Made by a program: the position numbers and the translations under genes. The notes beneath the pieces are model-generated. The model did not search any database. It was not told the DNA's origin and was given only the letters and a program-made list of their open reading frames with translations. Below are positions 1-13,207 of a stretch of 64,000 nt of DNA, in pieces. The stretch lies in NCBI RefSeq assembly GCF_035594125.1, contig NC_087151.1, positions 16,202,501 through 16,266,500 on the forward strand, written 5' to 3'. This stretch comes from Scylla paramamosain. Lineage: Eukaryota > Arthropoda > Malacostraca > Decapoda > Portunidae. The first letter of the stretch is position 1. Each line of letters begins with the position of its first letter.

Positions 1-559
1 ACCAAATAGCCCATTCCAGCATGATTATAATTAAAACTTTGCAATCATAGATGATGTCATCAGTGTAATCAATGAAAAATGAAAATCTAAAATATGACTC
101 AATGAAAATTCTAACCGTCAAGAAGAGCAAAAATTTGCAAATAATGTTCTCAAATACTATGATTAACTATCACTTGTGATCAGGTAGCACATCCAGATGT
201 AAGAATATAGTAGGGAAGGTGTGGCCTATCAAGATTTCCTTAGCACATTGATTTCAATGAATATGCCTCTCCCCTTAAAAAAATATCTATGGAGACACTC
301 ATACCAAGTCTACTTACTGTACTTTACTTTTGTGTCCATTCCTAGCCACATAACATGTCTTAGATGATATCTGACAAGTAAGGATACACTCTAAGTAGAC
401 TATAATATTACACTATTACATTTACCATTAGCAAATTCACGCATTCACAGATTATTCTCACTATGGCACCTGAACATTCAGGTCTGTCTGTGGGACAACA
501 CACTTTCAAGTTCTAGAAATGCTTTCTTAGATACAGTTTGTGGAATTGCTAGTTCACTT

Positions 560-560
<1 letters not shown>
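1..560. other. unannotated flank
   Basis: I see no open frame of note and no recognisable repeat boundary. The stretch is AT-rich single-copy-looking sequence that ends at the (CA)n tract. It could hold intron or 3' flank of the synaptophysin-family gene, but nothing in it shows that. Confidence 0.5.
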
Positions 561-623
<63 letters not shown>

Positions 624-638
624 GCACATACACACACG
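561..638. repeat. (CA)n microsatellite at the 5' side of LINE A1
   Basis: A pure CA run from 561 to about 616 is followed by imperfect CA units to 638, and LINE A1 starts directly after it. The sense strand of the LINE is the AC strand, the same relation seen at the minus-strand family A copies. Confidence 0.9.
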
Positions 639-749
639 GGATTCAGAGAAGAGAAAGAAAATATGAAGAGGATAATCATCGTAGAGAGAGAAATAACGTG
701 TATGAGGGAACTGATCTCTGGTATTCTGTAAAATTAGGACAAGCTTATT

Positions 750-1325
750 ATGGAAAATAATGAATTGAGAAAGAAGTATAGTGAATGTGAGAGTGCTCTA
801 AAGATAAACAATGAGATGAAAGAAGCAATAAAGGAGCTAAAGAAAGAGAATGGGATACTTAAGGCTAAGTGTAATGGATATGAAGTAACTCTGCAGGGGC
901 TGCAAGGAAAGGTGGAGGATAGTGCAGGAAAGGTGAAAGGGGAGGTATGTGAAACCAAACTGGAAGGACTGAGGAATGCCTGGAAGAAAGAACACGAGGA
1001 TGAAAAAGTTAGCTTCACAGAGGTGGTTAAAAAACAAATACAGGAAAAGACCAAGGACAGAGTAATTCAGGTAATTAAAGAAAAGGAGGTTTTAGTGAGA
1101 GACAGTGGAAAAGAAGAAATGCATGATCTTTTTTGGACTGCAAGAGAAGAAAAAAACCCAGTTAAGTTCATAAGAGAGAGGGAAGAGAAGGAGTTTATAA
1201 GAAAAATTATTACAATGGTCCAAGATGAGCAACAGGGACTGGAACAAAAAGTGGAAGAAGCATATAGAATTGGAAAATATAGTGAAGTTGGTAAAAGACT
1301 GTTAAAAGTGAGAATGAGATCCTAA
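750..1325 (+). pseudogene. LINE A1 ORF1 (coiled-coil nucleic-acid-binding protein), broken
   Basis: The 191-residue frame is strongly charged. Residues about 1-110 are a Lys/Glu heptad-rich coiled coil; residues about 125-190 resemble the RNA-binding part of LINE ORF1 proteins, with EEAYRIGKY and RLLKVRMRS near the end. The same block recurs in copies A5 (VYRIGKYDE) and A6 (IHRLGKYIEG). The frame stops at 1325, but related sequence runs on to about 1600 in other frames, so the original protein was longer. In a live LINE it would bind the element RNA during retrotransposition. It is not a host gene: it repeats in the window and lies just upstream of a matching endonuclease. Confidence 0.7.
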
Positions 1326-1625
1326 GTTGCAGTAGATGAGATCCTAGCAAGGCTGAATCCAAGCTGGCTGAAAGTTCGGAATACAAGAATATTTGGGTAA
1401 AAAGAGATATAAACTTAGAAGAAAGAAAAAAAGAGAGGGATCTGAGAAATGAAGCTAAGGAAAAAAAATGAGAGAAGGACAGAGACCGAAGAGGAAATTT
1501 TATTGGAGGGTACTAGATATGAGACTGAGGAAATGGTATATTTGGGAAAGGGAACAAGAAATTAAAGAACCACAGCAGCAGACAGAGAAATTACAAGTGG
1601 TGGGAGGAGTAGTACATTAAGAGTA

Positions 1626-3284
<1,659 letters not shown>

Positions 3285-3375
<91 letters not shown>
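3285..3375. repeat. (TA)n microsatellite, right of mariner
   Basis: About 90 bp of pure TA follows the right mariner repeat, mirroring the left tract. The LINE endonuclease frame resumes at the next base. Confidence 0.95.
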
Positions 3376-3377
<2 letters not shown>

Positions 3378-3840
3378 AAGAAGTGCAATATGGAGATGGC
3401 ATGGTGGAAGTCATAGGTATAACAATCAGGACCAGTGGGAGAGAGAGGAGGAGGATCATATTAATGTATGTGCAATGAAAGACTAATGCATGGAGGCTGG
3501 AGGAACACAAGGAAATGCAAAAGGAAGTGTTGAAGTGCCTAGACAACATGATAAGGAAGGACAATAAAATACTACTAGTGGGAGACTTTAACTGCAAAAA
3601 TGTAAGCTGGGAGGAAATGGAAGTTAATGGAAATGCTGGAGCATGGAGTGAAGAAATACTACAGTTAGCTATGGTGAGTACAATGGACCAATTGGTGGAA
3701 GAATTTTCAAGACATAGAGCTACAGTTAGCTATGGTGAATACAATGGACCAATGGGTGGAAGAATTTACAAGATATAGAGGGGAGGAGAAACCATCTATG
3801 CTAGAACTAGTGTTTACAAAAAACCAGAGCCCAGTCCAAC
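3376..3840 (+). pseudogene. LINE A1 endonuclease, C-terminal part
   Basis: Frames here carry VQYGDGM, then IRKDNKILLVGDFNCKN, the conserved LINE endonuclease VGDFN block. The domain then decays. A roughly 55-bp stretch near 3665 (ACAGTTAGCTATGGTGA) is repeated in tandem near 3720, a local duplication absent from the homologous copies. Several frame breaks follow. Confidence 0.75.
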
Positions 3841-4076
3841 CATTAAATACTTAAGCCCAGTGGAAAAAAGTGACCATGTGATGTAAGAAGTGGTACTATA
3901 AAATTAAGAGATTCTAGCATGTAAGGAGGATTATAAAAGTGGGAGATTAAATCACGCATAGACAAATTTTGCAGAGTTGAGAAAATTCTTTGGAAGTATT
4001 GATTGGAAGGGACTCATGGAAGGCAAGACAGTGCAAGAGAAATCTGAAACATTATTGAAGAAAATACAATGATTGT

Positions 4077-5310
4077 GTGCAAAAGTATGTACCTGTATAT
4101 AAAGTAAGGAGGAGCAAACATATTTGGTATAATGCCAGATGTGCAGAAGCTAAGAAGAGAAAGGATATAGCTTGGAAGAAACTGAAGAAACAGAGAAATG
4201 AAAATAATAGAGGGCAGTATAAGGAGACAAGGAATGAACATGTTAGAATAAGAAGAGAGGAGGAAAAATAATTTGAAAATGATGTGGTAAAGAAATGTGA
4301 AGAAGAGCCCAAGCTTTTTTACAGATATATCAATGGAAAGATGACAAGCAGAGAAACCATTGACAAGACAGTAAAGGAAGGAAGGATATATCAAACAGCT
4401 GAAGAGATGAGTGAAATTAAGAATGAAAGTTTCAGGTCCATGTTCTGTGTGGAAGTGGATTTTACAGAACCAAACGAGGAAGTGTGGCAGGGAGGGGGTT
4501 ATGGGAAGTCTTGGTGCAAAAACATGAAACTGGCAAATTATTAGATGGATGGAGTGTCAGGTTGGACACTAAAGGAATGTAGAGAACAAGTGGTGGAGCC
4601 AATTTGGGATGTGATTAACAGCTCACTGATAGAGGGAAGAGTACCAAGGGAGTGGAAGAGAGCAAATATAGTGCCAATACACAAAGGAGGAAAGACTTCT
4701 GGGCCACTAAATTATAGACTGGTGTCGCTAACTAGTGTTGTGGGCAAGATCTATGAAATAGTGATCAAGGAAAAGTGGGTGAGATATTTGGAAGAGAACA
4801 AAGTTATAACAAATAGCCAATTTGGTTTCAGAAAAGGAAGGTCATGTGTGACAAATTTACTAAGTTTCTATACAAGAGTAATAGATGAAGTACAAAACAG
4901 AGATGGGTGGGTAGATGTAGTGTACTTGGACATCAAAAAAAAAAATTTTGATAAAGTTTTGCATAAAAGACTATTGTGGAAAATAGAATATATAGGAGGA
5001 CTGAGAGGGACAACAGATGAGAAACTACTTAAAGGATAGAGAAATGAGAACTGTGATCAGGGACACCTGTTCAAATTGGAGTACTGTAACAAGCGGAATA
5101 CCACAGGGGTTAGTGTTAGCACCCATTATGTTCCAAATATGCATCAATGATATGCAGGATGGTTTGACTAGTTATATTAATCTGTTTGCTGATGATGCAA
5201 AATTGTTAAGAGTAATAAAGAGCCATGTTGATTGTATGGAGTTGCAAAGAGATATTGACAAGATTTATGGGTGGAGCAAGAAGTGGAAATTTGGAATTCA
5301 TTGCTAAGAA
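4077..5310 (+). pseudogene. LINE A1 linker and reverse transcriptase, broken
   Basis: After the linker (WYNARCAEAKKRKD, 4120-4180) the RT blocks occur in order: REWKRANIVPIHKGG (4650-4690), NSQFGFRKGRSCVTNLLSFY (4815-4870), VYLDIKK (4920), TSGIPQGLVLAP (5090-5125) and the catalytic FADDAK (5186-5203). One frameshift near 5030 and one after 5300 interrupt it. The enzyme would copy element RNA onto nicked target DNA; this copy cannot. Confidence 0.85.
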
Positions 5311-5409
5311 ATACCATGTGATGGAATTGGGAAAGAGTAAAAGACCTGCATGAGACTATAAAATGGGGGAGGAAGTAATAATGAAGAGCAAGGAGGAAAA
5401 GACCTAGGA

Positions 5410-5812
5410 GTGTTTTTTCAAGATACCCTGACCTCAGAACAGCATATAAATGAGACATTTGGCTCTACATACAGGATGTTAACAAATATTAGGGTGGCAT
5501 TTCATTACATGGATAAGACTATGACGAAAAAAAATTATAGCCACTATGCAACATCCCAGACTGGAATATGCAGCAGTGTTGTTGTCTCTGAATATGAAGA
5601 AAGACATAAGAAAGATGAATAGAATTCAGAAGGCAGCTACAAGGATGGTACCAGAGCTGAAAGACCTAACATATGAAGAGAGGTTGAAGGAAATGGGATT
5701 GCCAACTCTGCAAGTTAGAAGAGAAAGAGGAGATCTAATAATGATAGCAAGACCTGGTGTTGCTGGAAGAAGATGAAGCTGGACAGACAAGAGGGCACTC
5801 AAATTTATCTCC
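5410..5812 (+). pseudogene. LINE A1 C-terminal domain fragment
   Basis: Overlapping frames read DTLTSEQHINETFGSTYRML and RIQKAATRMVPELKDLTYEE, followed by [14 protein letters not shown]. These match the C-terminal third of family A ORF2 seen in A6. Homology stops near 5812, so the 3' end and its AC tail are missing here. Confidence 0.75.
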
Positions 5813-7411
5813 TTACAATTAAAATCACCAACAATATCACTACTTTCCATCACTATCTTTTCAAGACCTACCAACATCTACCAAGATCTCTTCGTGCTCT
5901 TCTTTTCACCAAGCACTGGTCACAGGTGGTCTATACACTCCTACATAATTCATTATCCTTCCATTTCCACTTCTAATAATGACTTGTAGAATCTCAGACT
6001 TGTCTTCACTTTTTATTATCTTCTCCACTTTAACACATTTTTTAGTCAGAATGATCACTCCTCCTCCTCTCTTGTCACTTCTATTTTTCATTCAAAAATC
6101 ACATTTATCCTCCCTTGTCACTTCTATTTTTCATCCATAAATCATATTTATCATCACCAATGTCCGGAGTTCCCCATTCATTTTTCCATTTTGTCTCACA
6201 TAATACAACAATATCCGATGTGGTTCTGCTTAATAACTCATTTAATTTCAATTTTGTTGACGTTAATCCATTTATATTAGTATAACATACTTTATTTACT
6301 GTTTGATGTACCATTTCTTTATTCTCATATCCCTTACTCTCCATAAAAATTCTTCTCCTCTTCTGTTTACTGTTCATATTTTTGTTTAGACTCATTTACC
6401 AGCTCCTTTTGCTTCAACCTTTCAATCTCATCCATATCCCTGTTTATCCATACATTCTTATATTCTTCATCTCCAGACAACCTCTAAGACCCATTAATTA
6501 CTTCTTCTGCTTGTATCTGTGTTGCAAACCTTATTCATATGGGTCTCATTTTTTCTTCTTCATATTTCCCAATTCTATGGAACTTGTCCACTTGCTTTAC
6601 TACCTGACTTTCTTCACCCATCACTTTATTCAGTATCTTATTCAACAGGTTCTTTTCCTTTTCCTCTCTTTGAATTCTGCTTACTATTTTCTATCCCTTT
6701 AAACAAAATAATTACTTGTTTATATTTTCTACAGTGTCTCTCACTAATTTTTTCTCTTCTTTAATAACATTTACCACTTTCTGTCTGGTTTTGTTTCTCA
6801 TTTTCTTGTTGTTCTATTATTTTCTTTAGTGATTCTTCTTGAAATTTATATTCATTTAACCATTTATTTTACCTCATTCCCACATCCTTTACACTTGCCT
6901 TCATTTCCTCATTTCCTTTCTGAACAGTTTCTACTTTTTCCTTTACTTGTTTCTTCAAACTGTTGTTTTCCACCTTTAACTTTTCATTTTTATCTTCCAT
7001 CTCCATCAATTTTGTTGTAATAGTCACCAACTCCTCACCTGTCTCCTTCTGGTGTGCCTCCACTCCAATGTCTTTATTCTCTCCAATAACTTGTCCATCA
7101 CTTCTTCCATATACAAAATTTTTCTACACTGCAGTCTATAATTTAGTTCTCTTTCTTCACCAGTAAAACCTTCAAAGGACTACCATTCTTTTGGGGTGCT
7201 GCCCTCCACCTTTTTTGTCCAAGGTAAGCAAACCAACCAAACTTTCCTAGAGATGGGATAACTATAGTTATGTACTGTTTCTCCCCTCCCTATTTATCAC
7301 CTAGGTATTCCTGTGTCTTCATAACATATCTTGTTCCACTGTGAGTGATTTGTTTTTCTTTCCTTCTTTTTGCAGAGCACTAGGAAACATGTCTTGTCAG
7401 CTCAGCTGCCA
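5813..7411 (-). mobile_element. LINE A2, minus-strand 5' part (ORF1 plus endonuclease start)
   Basis: Reading the minus strand from 7411, a coiled-coil ORF1 piece (6869-7063, LVTITTKLMEMEDKNEKLKV) leads to endonuclease blocks: VCYTNINGLTS (about 6300), SDIVVLCETKW (about 6210), GGGVIILTKK (about 6050) and DIVGDFNCKEI (about 5820). The copy stops inside the endonuclease, where it meets A1 tail to tail. A 40-bp stretch near 6068 (CTTGTCACTTCTATTTTTCA) is duplicated near 6115. The 5' end abuts the GT tract at 7412. Confidence 0.75.
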
Positions 7412-7436
7412 TGTGTGTGTGTGTGTGTGTGTGTGT
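7412..7436. repeat. (GT)n between LINE A2 and LINE A3
   Basis: A 25-bp GT run separates the 5' end of A2 from the 3' end of A3, both on the minus strand. Confidence 0.9.
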
Positions 7437-9597
7437 TCTCACCTAACAGTATCTTTACAGGATTGAGTCAAGCTTAAAATGTCATATCTTTTAAAGTGAA
7501 TATGTCATCTATCTTTAAAGCTAGGAATGCTCCTTGCATAAACAACTTCATCAGTCACTGCATTCCACTAGTTGATTGGTCTGTCAAGAAAACTATATTT
7601 CCTCACATCTTTCTTCAATCTTTTTTTGTACAATTTCTTACTGTGTCCTCTTAGTGTTGACTGCTGTAGCACCACAATATCTGTAACATTAGTCTTTCCT
7701 TTTCCTTCTGTACATTTGTACATCATGATCATGTCACCTCATTTTTGTCTCTCCTCTAGTGTTGGGAACTTCAGTCTGTCAAGCATTTCTTCACAGCTAA
7801 GACCTTGAGGTCTGATAACCATTTTGTACCTGCTCTTTGCACTGTCCTTATATCTGCCTACAAGTGGTGCATGCTCCTTACTTTATTATTTATATGATTT
7901 TCTGGTGATAGCCTATTATCATTACTGCTAGGTATTTTTCCTTTTCAGATGTTTGAATGGTGTTACCTAATTTATAATTTCAGCCAGGTCTCTTTGAAAT
8001 TCTGCCAAATTTTATCACATGACATTTATCTAAATTAAAATCCAATTGTAGTTTCTTACTCTATTCACAGAGTCCTGTGAGATCTTTCTGTATCTCTTTG
8101 CAAAATCTTTCATCATTTACTTTCCTTTGCAACTTTGCATTGTAAGCAAACATGTGCATGTAAGTCTCTGTTCCAATACTGCCATTCATATCATTGACAT
8201 ACATCAAGAACATGATTGGGGCTAACACTGATCCTTGTGGGGATTCTGCATATTACTTTCCTCCAGGTTGAGTATTTCCTCTTTGTATTGTCCTAATTTC
8301 TCTTCTATTCTGAATATCTTTCATCCATTACAGTATTCTACCTGAGTATCTACAATGTGTTCTAATTTCCTTATCAGTCTATAACATGGTGCAGTGGAAC
8401 CTCAGTTACCGAACGACTCCCTTTTTTTAACAAATTGTTTTTTTAACAAAATTTTGAACACATTATTGCTTCGGTTGCAGTACCATAATTCAGTTCTTGA
8501 ACAAAGTTATTTGATTTTAAATATTAAAAGACATAGCAAAAGGTGCTGTTTATTACTAATTTACATTTTCTATAAATGTTTACTTCGTTTTTATATATTT
8601 GGAGGAAAGATATAGAGTACAAGACAGCAATTCAATCTTTGAAATAAACTAAATGTGGTCCTGCTGAAAAGCCTTGATGTAAACAAACAGTTTTTAGCTC
8701 TCAGGAATTATCCAGAGTTACATGCGGCTCTCTTGATGACCCCCAATGCCATCACTACTGCACAACTGCATTTTTCCAGTAGCTTTTCCCAGCAGCTGGA
8801 TGTCTAAGTGTTATGATTACCTTCACTTTGACAGTAAGTGGGATGCTCCTCTTTGTGTCTCTCTTTAAGGCTTCCCTCACTAGATCAGTGATAAAGAGAA
8901 TACTTGCGTGATCTAAGCAGTATCTTCTGATGAGTTTTGTGTCACTAAGTTCATTCAATACATCCTTTCTAGAAAAATAATTTCTGAGCTGGAGATGTTG
9001 TGAAGCAGCCATCTTGGCTGTGGGAATGTCTGTCATAAGCTGCTAAGACAGGGTAGACTGATGTCTGGGAATTAATTAATCCATTTTACACTGATTCCTA
9101 TGGGGAAAAAATTTTCAGTTTTCAAACATTTTGGATTTCGAATGGCATTCAAGAGCGAATTTAGTTCTAGAACAGAGGTTCCACTGTACTGTCAAAGGCT
9201 CTTTTGAAGTCCATATATAATTACTGTATAATTATACTCTCTTGTATAGCTTCTGTTACTCTATTGTAATAGTTTGGCAGTTTTGTTACACATGATCTTT
9301 CTTTTCTAAATCCAAACTCTCATTGTCATCATTTCATGCTTTTCCAAGTAGTCTACCCACTTATCAGTTTTCTATTATTTTTCCTTACAACAATGGTGAG
9401 TGAGTCAAGCCTGTACTTTAAAGGCTTATTTTCCTTTTTATACAAAGGGACTATATTTGCCTTTTTCCAGACTAGTGGTACTTTGCCTTGATTCAGGGAC
9501 TCAATATTTACTTAATTCCTTTGCACATTCTTTTAAGACCCAATCAGAAATTTCATCTGCTCCATCAGCCTTCCTTTTATCTAGGCCTTTCCAATTA
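7437..9597 (-). mobile_element. LINE A3, minus-strand 3' half, cut by a HARBI1-remnant element
   Basis: On the minus strand, reverse-transcriptase blocks run from 9597 downward (VPLVWKKANIVPLYKKGK near 9460, MDFKRAFD near 9205). They jump across an insertion (9186-8392) and resume with IRKLEHIV, LAPIMFLMYVNDM (about 8220) and the C-terminal domain (GRISKRPGWNYKLGN near 7990, LRGHSKKLYKKR near 7630). Several stops make it a relic. The 3' end (CACCTAACAGTATCTTTACAG on the plus strand) touches the GT tract. Confidence 0.8.
8392..9186 (-). mobile_element. TA-flanked inverted-repeat element with HARBI1-like remnant, copy 1
   Basis: The 795-bp element starts CAGTGGAACCTC and ends with the reverse complement, GAGGTTCCACTG. 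TA follows the right end; the left flank reads TG. The minus-strand frame 8755-9036 contains FSRKDVLNELSDTKLIRRY and LVREALKRDTKRS, which resemble the N-terminal region of PIF/Harbinger (HARBI1-like) transposases; no catalytic domain follows. It is a non-autonomous deletion derivative. TA flanks fit the Harbinger-related ISL2EU group or a pogo-type element better than classical Harbinger (3-bp TWA). A second copy is at 28474-29231. Confidence 0.75.
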
Positions 9598-9823
9598 ATG
9601 TGTATTTACCCAGTTGTGTTTTACAGAAAAAAGTGTTACGCTCATGCTGTCCTGTCTCCATATCTATAAATGTCTAGCTTAGCTTTAAATTCATAAATAT
9701 TCCTAGACTGAATTGCTGTTTCATCTCATTTGTTCCTTATTTCTATGCTTCTATTCGAGAAACTATATTTCTTGACATCTCTTCTGCAAACTGTCTTCTT
9801 TAATTTCATACCATGTCCTTTAC
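9598..9823 (-). mobile_element. LINE A4, short 3'-end fragment
   Basis: The plus strand shows the family A 3' terminus, TATTTACCCAGTTGTGTTTTACAG at about 9602, then C-terminal coding remnants up to 9823. The 5' truncation point is followed directly by a 13-bp GT run. Confidence 0.8.
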
Positions 9824-10673
9824 TGTGTGTGTGTGTTTACCTAGTTGTGGTTTACAGGAAGAGGAGTTTAAACTTGTGCTGTCTTGTCTCAATATCTACT
9901 CTTATCCAGCTTTTTCTTACAATCATGTACAGTTATTGCATTTACTACTTCCTTTTTGTGGCTCATTCCAGATTCCTGCAGTCCATCCATTTACTTGATC
10001 TGGTCCCACAACTTTTCTAACATCCAGCTCTTCCAGCAGTTTCTTGATTTCTTGTCTCTTTACTTGTATCTCCTGTATTCTCTCATTCTGTGATACCACT
10101 TTTGGTGCCACAAAATCAGTTTCCTTTGAAAACACAAATTGAAAACTTTCATTCATTAGTTTACTCATCTCAGGAGTTTCATAAATTCTTCCTTCTCTTT
10201 TTAACTTGTTTATAGCATTCCTATGTTTCATTTTTCCATTTATGTATCTGTAGAATTTGGGATCTTCCTTGCATTTTCTTACTATATCACTTTCAAAATT
10301 TCTTTCTTCTTCTCTTCTTATTATACCATATTCATTCCTTGCCTTTCTGTATTCTTCCTTAAATATTTCTTTTCAGATTTCTCATCATTTTCCCCCATGT
10401 CCTGTCCTTTTCCTTTTTTTGCATCTACACACCTGGCATTATACCATTCAGTCTTCCCAATTTTCACTTTATACTTGCTAAAAAATATCTCATAATTTTC
10501 TTGCACTACTTTACCTTCAAATAGCTCTTTCCAGTTAATTTTTCCATATTTATTAAACTCTGCAAAGTTTGCTTTAGCATGATTCTTTCTCCCATTTCTA
10601 AATTGTTAATTCCTGTGCAACACTGTTTCCTCTTGTAGTACTATTTCTATTGTCACATGATCACTTCTTCCCA

Positions 10674-11129
10674 TTAGACTCTGACAATGTATACTGGTCT
10701 ACTTTCTTTGGTTTTTGTAAACACTAAGTCCAACTGTGGTGGCTCTTCTTCTCCTCTGCATCTTGTAGGTTCTTTCACCCATTGTCTCATTGTATTCACC
10801 ATCAAGGTTTGCATAAGTTCTTTGCTCCATGACATGACATTTTCTTTCACTTCCATCTCCTCCCAGTTAATTCCTTTAGTGCTGAAGTCGCCTACTAAGA
10901 GCACTTTGTTACTTTTCCTTATCATTTCCTCTACGCTATTTCTTGCTTCTAGTTGCATAGTTTTATATCTAATGGTTTCCCATGCATTAGTTTTTGGTGG
11001 TATGTACATCACAATAGCTTTCCTTTTTTCACTTCCTTTGATCTTAATCACAACACTCAAAGTTTCTGCCATTCCATCACCATATTCCACTTCCTCAACA
11101 ACAATGTCCTCTTTTACTGATATCATCAC
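10674..11129 (-). pseudogene. LINE A5 endonuclease
   Basis: This 151-residue open stretch is the cleanest family A endonuclease piece in the window. It reads through the point where A1 is broken by the mariner (DIVVEEVEYGDGM), and has the YIPPKTNAWE and LLVGDF blocks and the PPQLDLVFTK block. The N-terminal blocks lie in other frames to about 11335. It would nick target DNA in a live element. Confidence 0.75.
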
Positions 11130-11462
11130 TCCACCTCCTCCCTTTCATTTTCTGTCTCTTCTTCATGTGGTATAACCTTCCTTTGCAAATCTCATCTTTA
11201 TTTCCTTTTAGTTTGGTTTCCATTAAACATACCATGTCTAGATTATTGTTCTTTAAGTGGTCTTTAGGTTCAATAGGCTTGACACCAAACCATCTATATT
11301 TGTATATGTAATTTTTAGGCTTCTGCTAGGTGATCTTCCATGGCATCTTTGTGCCACCATTTCCTCACTTTCATGTCCACAACTTTCCAAATGAATCTCC
11401 TTGCTTGTTCCTGTGTTCTCTCCTCATTTTTTGACTGGGCCTCTACTCCTAACACTTTCAGT

Positions 11463-11849
11463 TTACTTCTCTTCTTTGTTCATGTCTCTTTTTATCCATA
11501 TTCCCTTTATTCCTTCTACTTTTGCCAATTTTCCAGTTCTTTGTAACACATGTTCTGCTGCTGTTTGTGACATGAATCTTATTTTCATTGGTATTGTTCC
11601 ATTTTCATCATACTTTCCAATCCTGTAAACCTCTTCAATTTGTTCAACTATTTCATCTCCTTCCTCCGCCATTTCTGCTATAATTTTGCTTTAGTTCTTT
11701 TCCCTCTTCTTTCTCTCTGGCTATTTTCATGGGTAAATTCTTCTCCTTGATCCCAAATACCACCACACACATCATCTTTCTCTGTATCATGTCTCTCACA
11801 AGATTACTTTTTGCCTTTATTATTTTAATCACTTGCTTTTTCATGTCGT
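11463..11849 (-). pseudogene. LINE A5 ORF1, C-terminal part
   Basis: Two overlapping frames (11653-11844 and 11463-11672) carry VVVFGIKEKNLPMKI, EEVYRIGKYDENG and AEHVLQRTGKLAKVEGIK, the RNA-binding half of the family A ORF1. The N-terminal half continues beyond the 624-bp insertion at 12482. Confidence 0.7.
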
Positions 11850-12473
11850 GTTACTGCCAAGTGGGTGAAAGAAGTTGTTGTTGTGCAAGCGAGTTTGTCA
11901 ATGAGGAAGGAAAGGACCTGGAGGTCAGGGCGAGGACCAAGATGAGGCCTAAGTCAGTGAATTTCTTGTACGGTCAGTGTTGAGGTAGTGTTGATGTAAG
12001 GAGATGAAGGATGCATGTTATGACATGAGGCTAAGATGAGGCCAGCCTTATCGCTGTCGCTAATGGATAATGATGGACAAGGTAGGAACCCAGGTAGTAA
12101 CTGAGGACGATAGGGACACTTTGCTGAGGACACTCGTGCAGGGAGGATGTGTGTCGGTGCAGAGACAGAAGTAGATAGACCTATCTGGAGCACCTGTCAG
12201 AAAGGGCATGCACATTACTTAATGATTACCCCAAGACCCAAACACGTAAGTGTAACAACTGTCTGTGTAAGAATGCATTATCCTATAAGTAACATGCAGA
12301 ATCATACCTGTATTACACAAATTATTCATATAGAATATTGTCTATGATCATTAATGTATGTCTTCAGGTTTTGACCGAATTCAAGCGGATCCAACCGGAT
12401 TCAATCGGATACAAAAAAATTATTCGTGTTATCATGTGGGTCTGAATCAACCTTCGCCGCCTGCTGGCGGTAA
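11850..12473. mobile_element. 624-bp insertion with 8-bp target duplication (hAT-like size)
   Basis: The octamer CATGTCGT lies on both sides (11842-11849 and 12474-12481). The ends are similar inverted repeats, TTACTGCCAA on the left and the reverse complement of TTACCGCCAG on the right. Removing the insert and one octamer restores the ORF1 reading EHNNDMKKQVIKII on the minus strand. An 8-bp duplication fits hAT or P-type transposons. No transposase frame is present. Near the right end (12368-12412) a CGGATTCAA-like motif occurs four times in a row, as in subterminal binding repeats. Confidence 0.75.
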
Positions 12474-12481
12474 CATGTCGT

Positions 12482-12597
12482 TATTGTGTTCCTGTTGCTG
12501 TTGTCTTATTATCTCCTCTAGATCCATCTTTTCTTGTTGCTCTCTCTTCTTTCCAACTTTTGACTTCCTGTCACTAACTCTTTTACTTTTCCAACCT

Positions 12598-12650
<53 letters not shown>

Positions 12651-12926
12651 AAAGATTTTTTTAACTCCTTGTTCTCTTCCTTGAGTTTCTTGATTTCTTC
12701 ACAGTACTTCTTATTTAAGTCCACTATTTTTGTCACCTCTTCTCTCAGTTCTTTGTTTTCTTTTTTCTCTTTCCATATCCTTCTTCTTCATCTCTAATAA
12801 ATCACTCAATATCTTTTTTACATTGTCACCATTCACCTCTCTATCTTCCTTCCACATCTTTATTATCACTGCTAAGTTATGTATTTCTTCTCGTATTTTC
12901 AAATTTTCTTCTTCAGTTTTCCACAT
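12482..12926 (-). pseudogene. LINE A5 ORF1, coiled-coil half with an ER microsatellite
   Basis: Two frames (12711-12926 and 12518-12736) read a Lys/Glu-rich coiled coil (KIREEIHNLAVIIKMWKEDR, IKKLKEENKELKKSLQ). A (CT)n tract at 12600-12648 on the plus strand is translated in frame as about eight Glu-Arg pairs, then coding resumes with IKVGKVKELV. The frame shifts once between the two halves. Confidence 0.7.
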
Positions 12927-13207
12927 TCATTTATTTGTATGAGCTACACTGAGGTCCTCCTCCTTGAATCCTTCAAAAACATTTACCATGCCAGCCACCA
13001 TCTTCCCTGTTGATATCAGTGACAATGTTTAACTCTCATTACTCTCCCACTTCACCCATTCAGCCACTTCCTGATTTACACTTCACTTCCCCTGCACTCA
13101 CACATCACACAATTTCCTATTAAGGAGACAGGACTCAAACTCTGTACAACCAAAACCTAGGTAAATCCTTGGAGCTGCTGTGGATGCCTCCGTTCAAATG
13201 GGCGGTG

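Larger units (their letters stand above)
9837..13207 (-). mobile_element. LINE A5, minus-strand copy with RT deleted and ORF1 interrupted
   Basis: The copy keeps both ends. From the 5' side on the minus strand: a leader (13207-12930), coiled-coil ORF1 (12926-12482, resuming 11849-11463), endonuclease (about 11335-10674, with MMISVKEDIVVEEVEYGDGM and VLLVGDFSTKGINWEE), then a linker (10506-10040). The frame then jumps from VVGPDQVNGW, a reverse-transcriptase start block, straight into 3' UTR near 10000, so nearly all RT and the C-terminal domain are gone. The 3' end at 9837 reads TTTACCTAGTTGTGGTTTAC next to a GT run. Confidence 0.85.

Noticed and set aside
1..40. Minus-strand reading IIIMLEWAIW as the fourth synaptophysin membrane segment
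   Set aside because: The acceptor-like AG just upstream gives a stop in the required phase, and the conserved GN between the Trp residues is absent.
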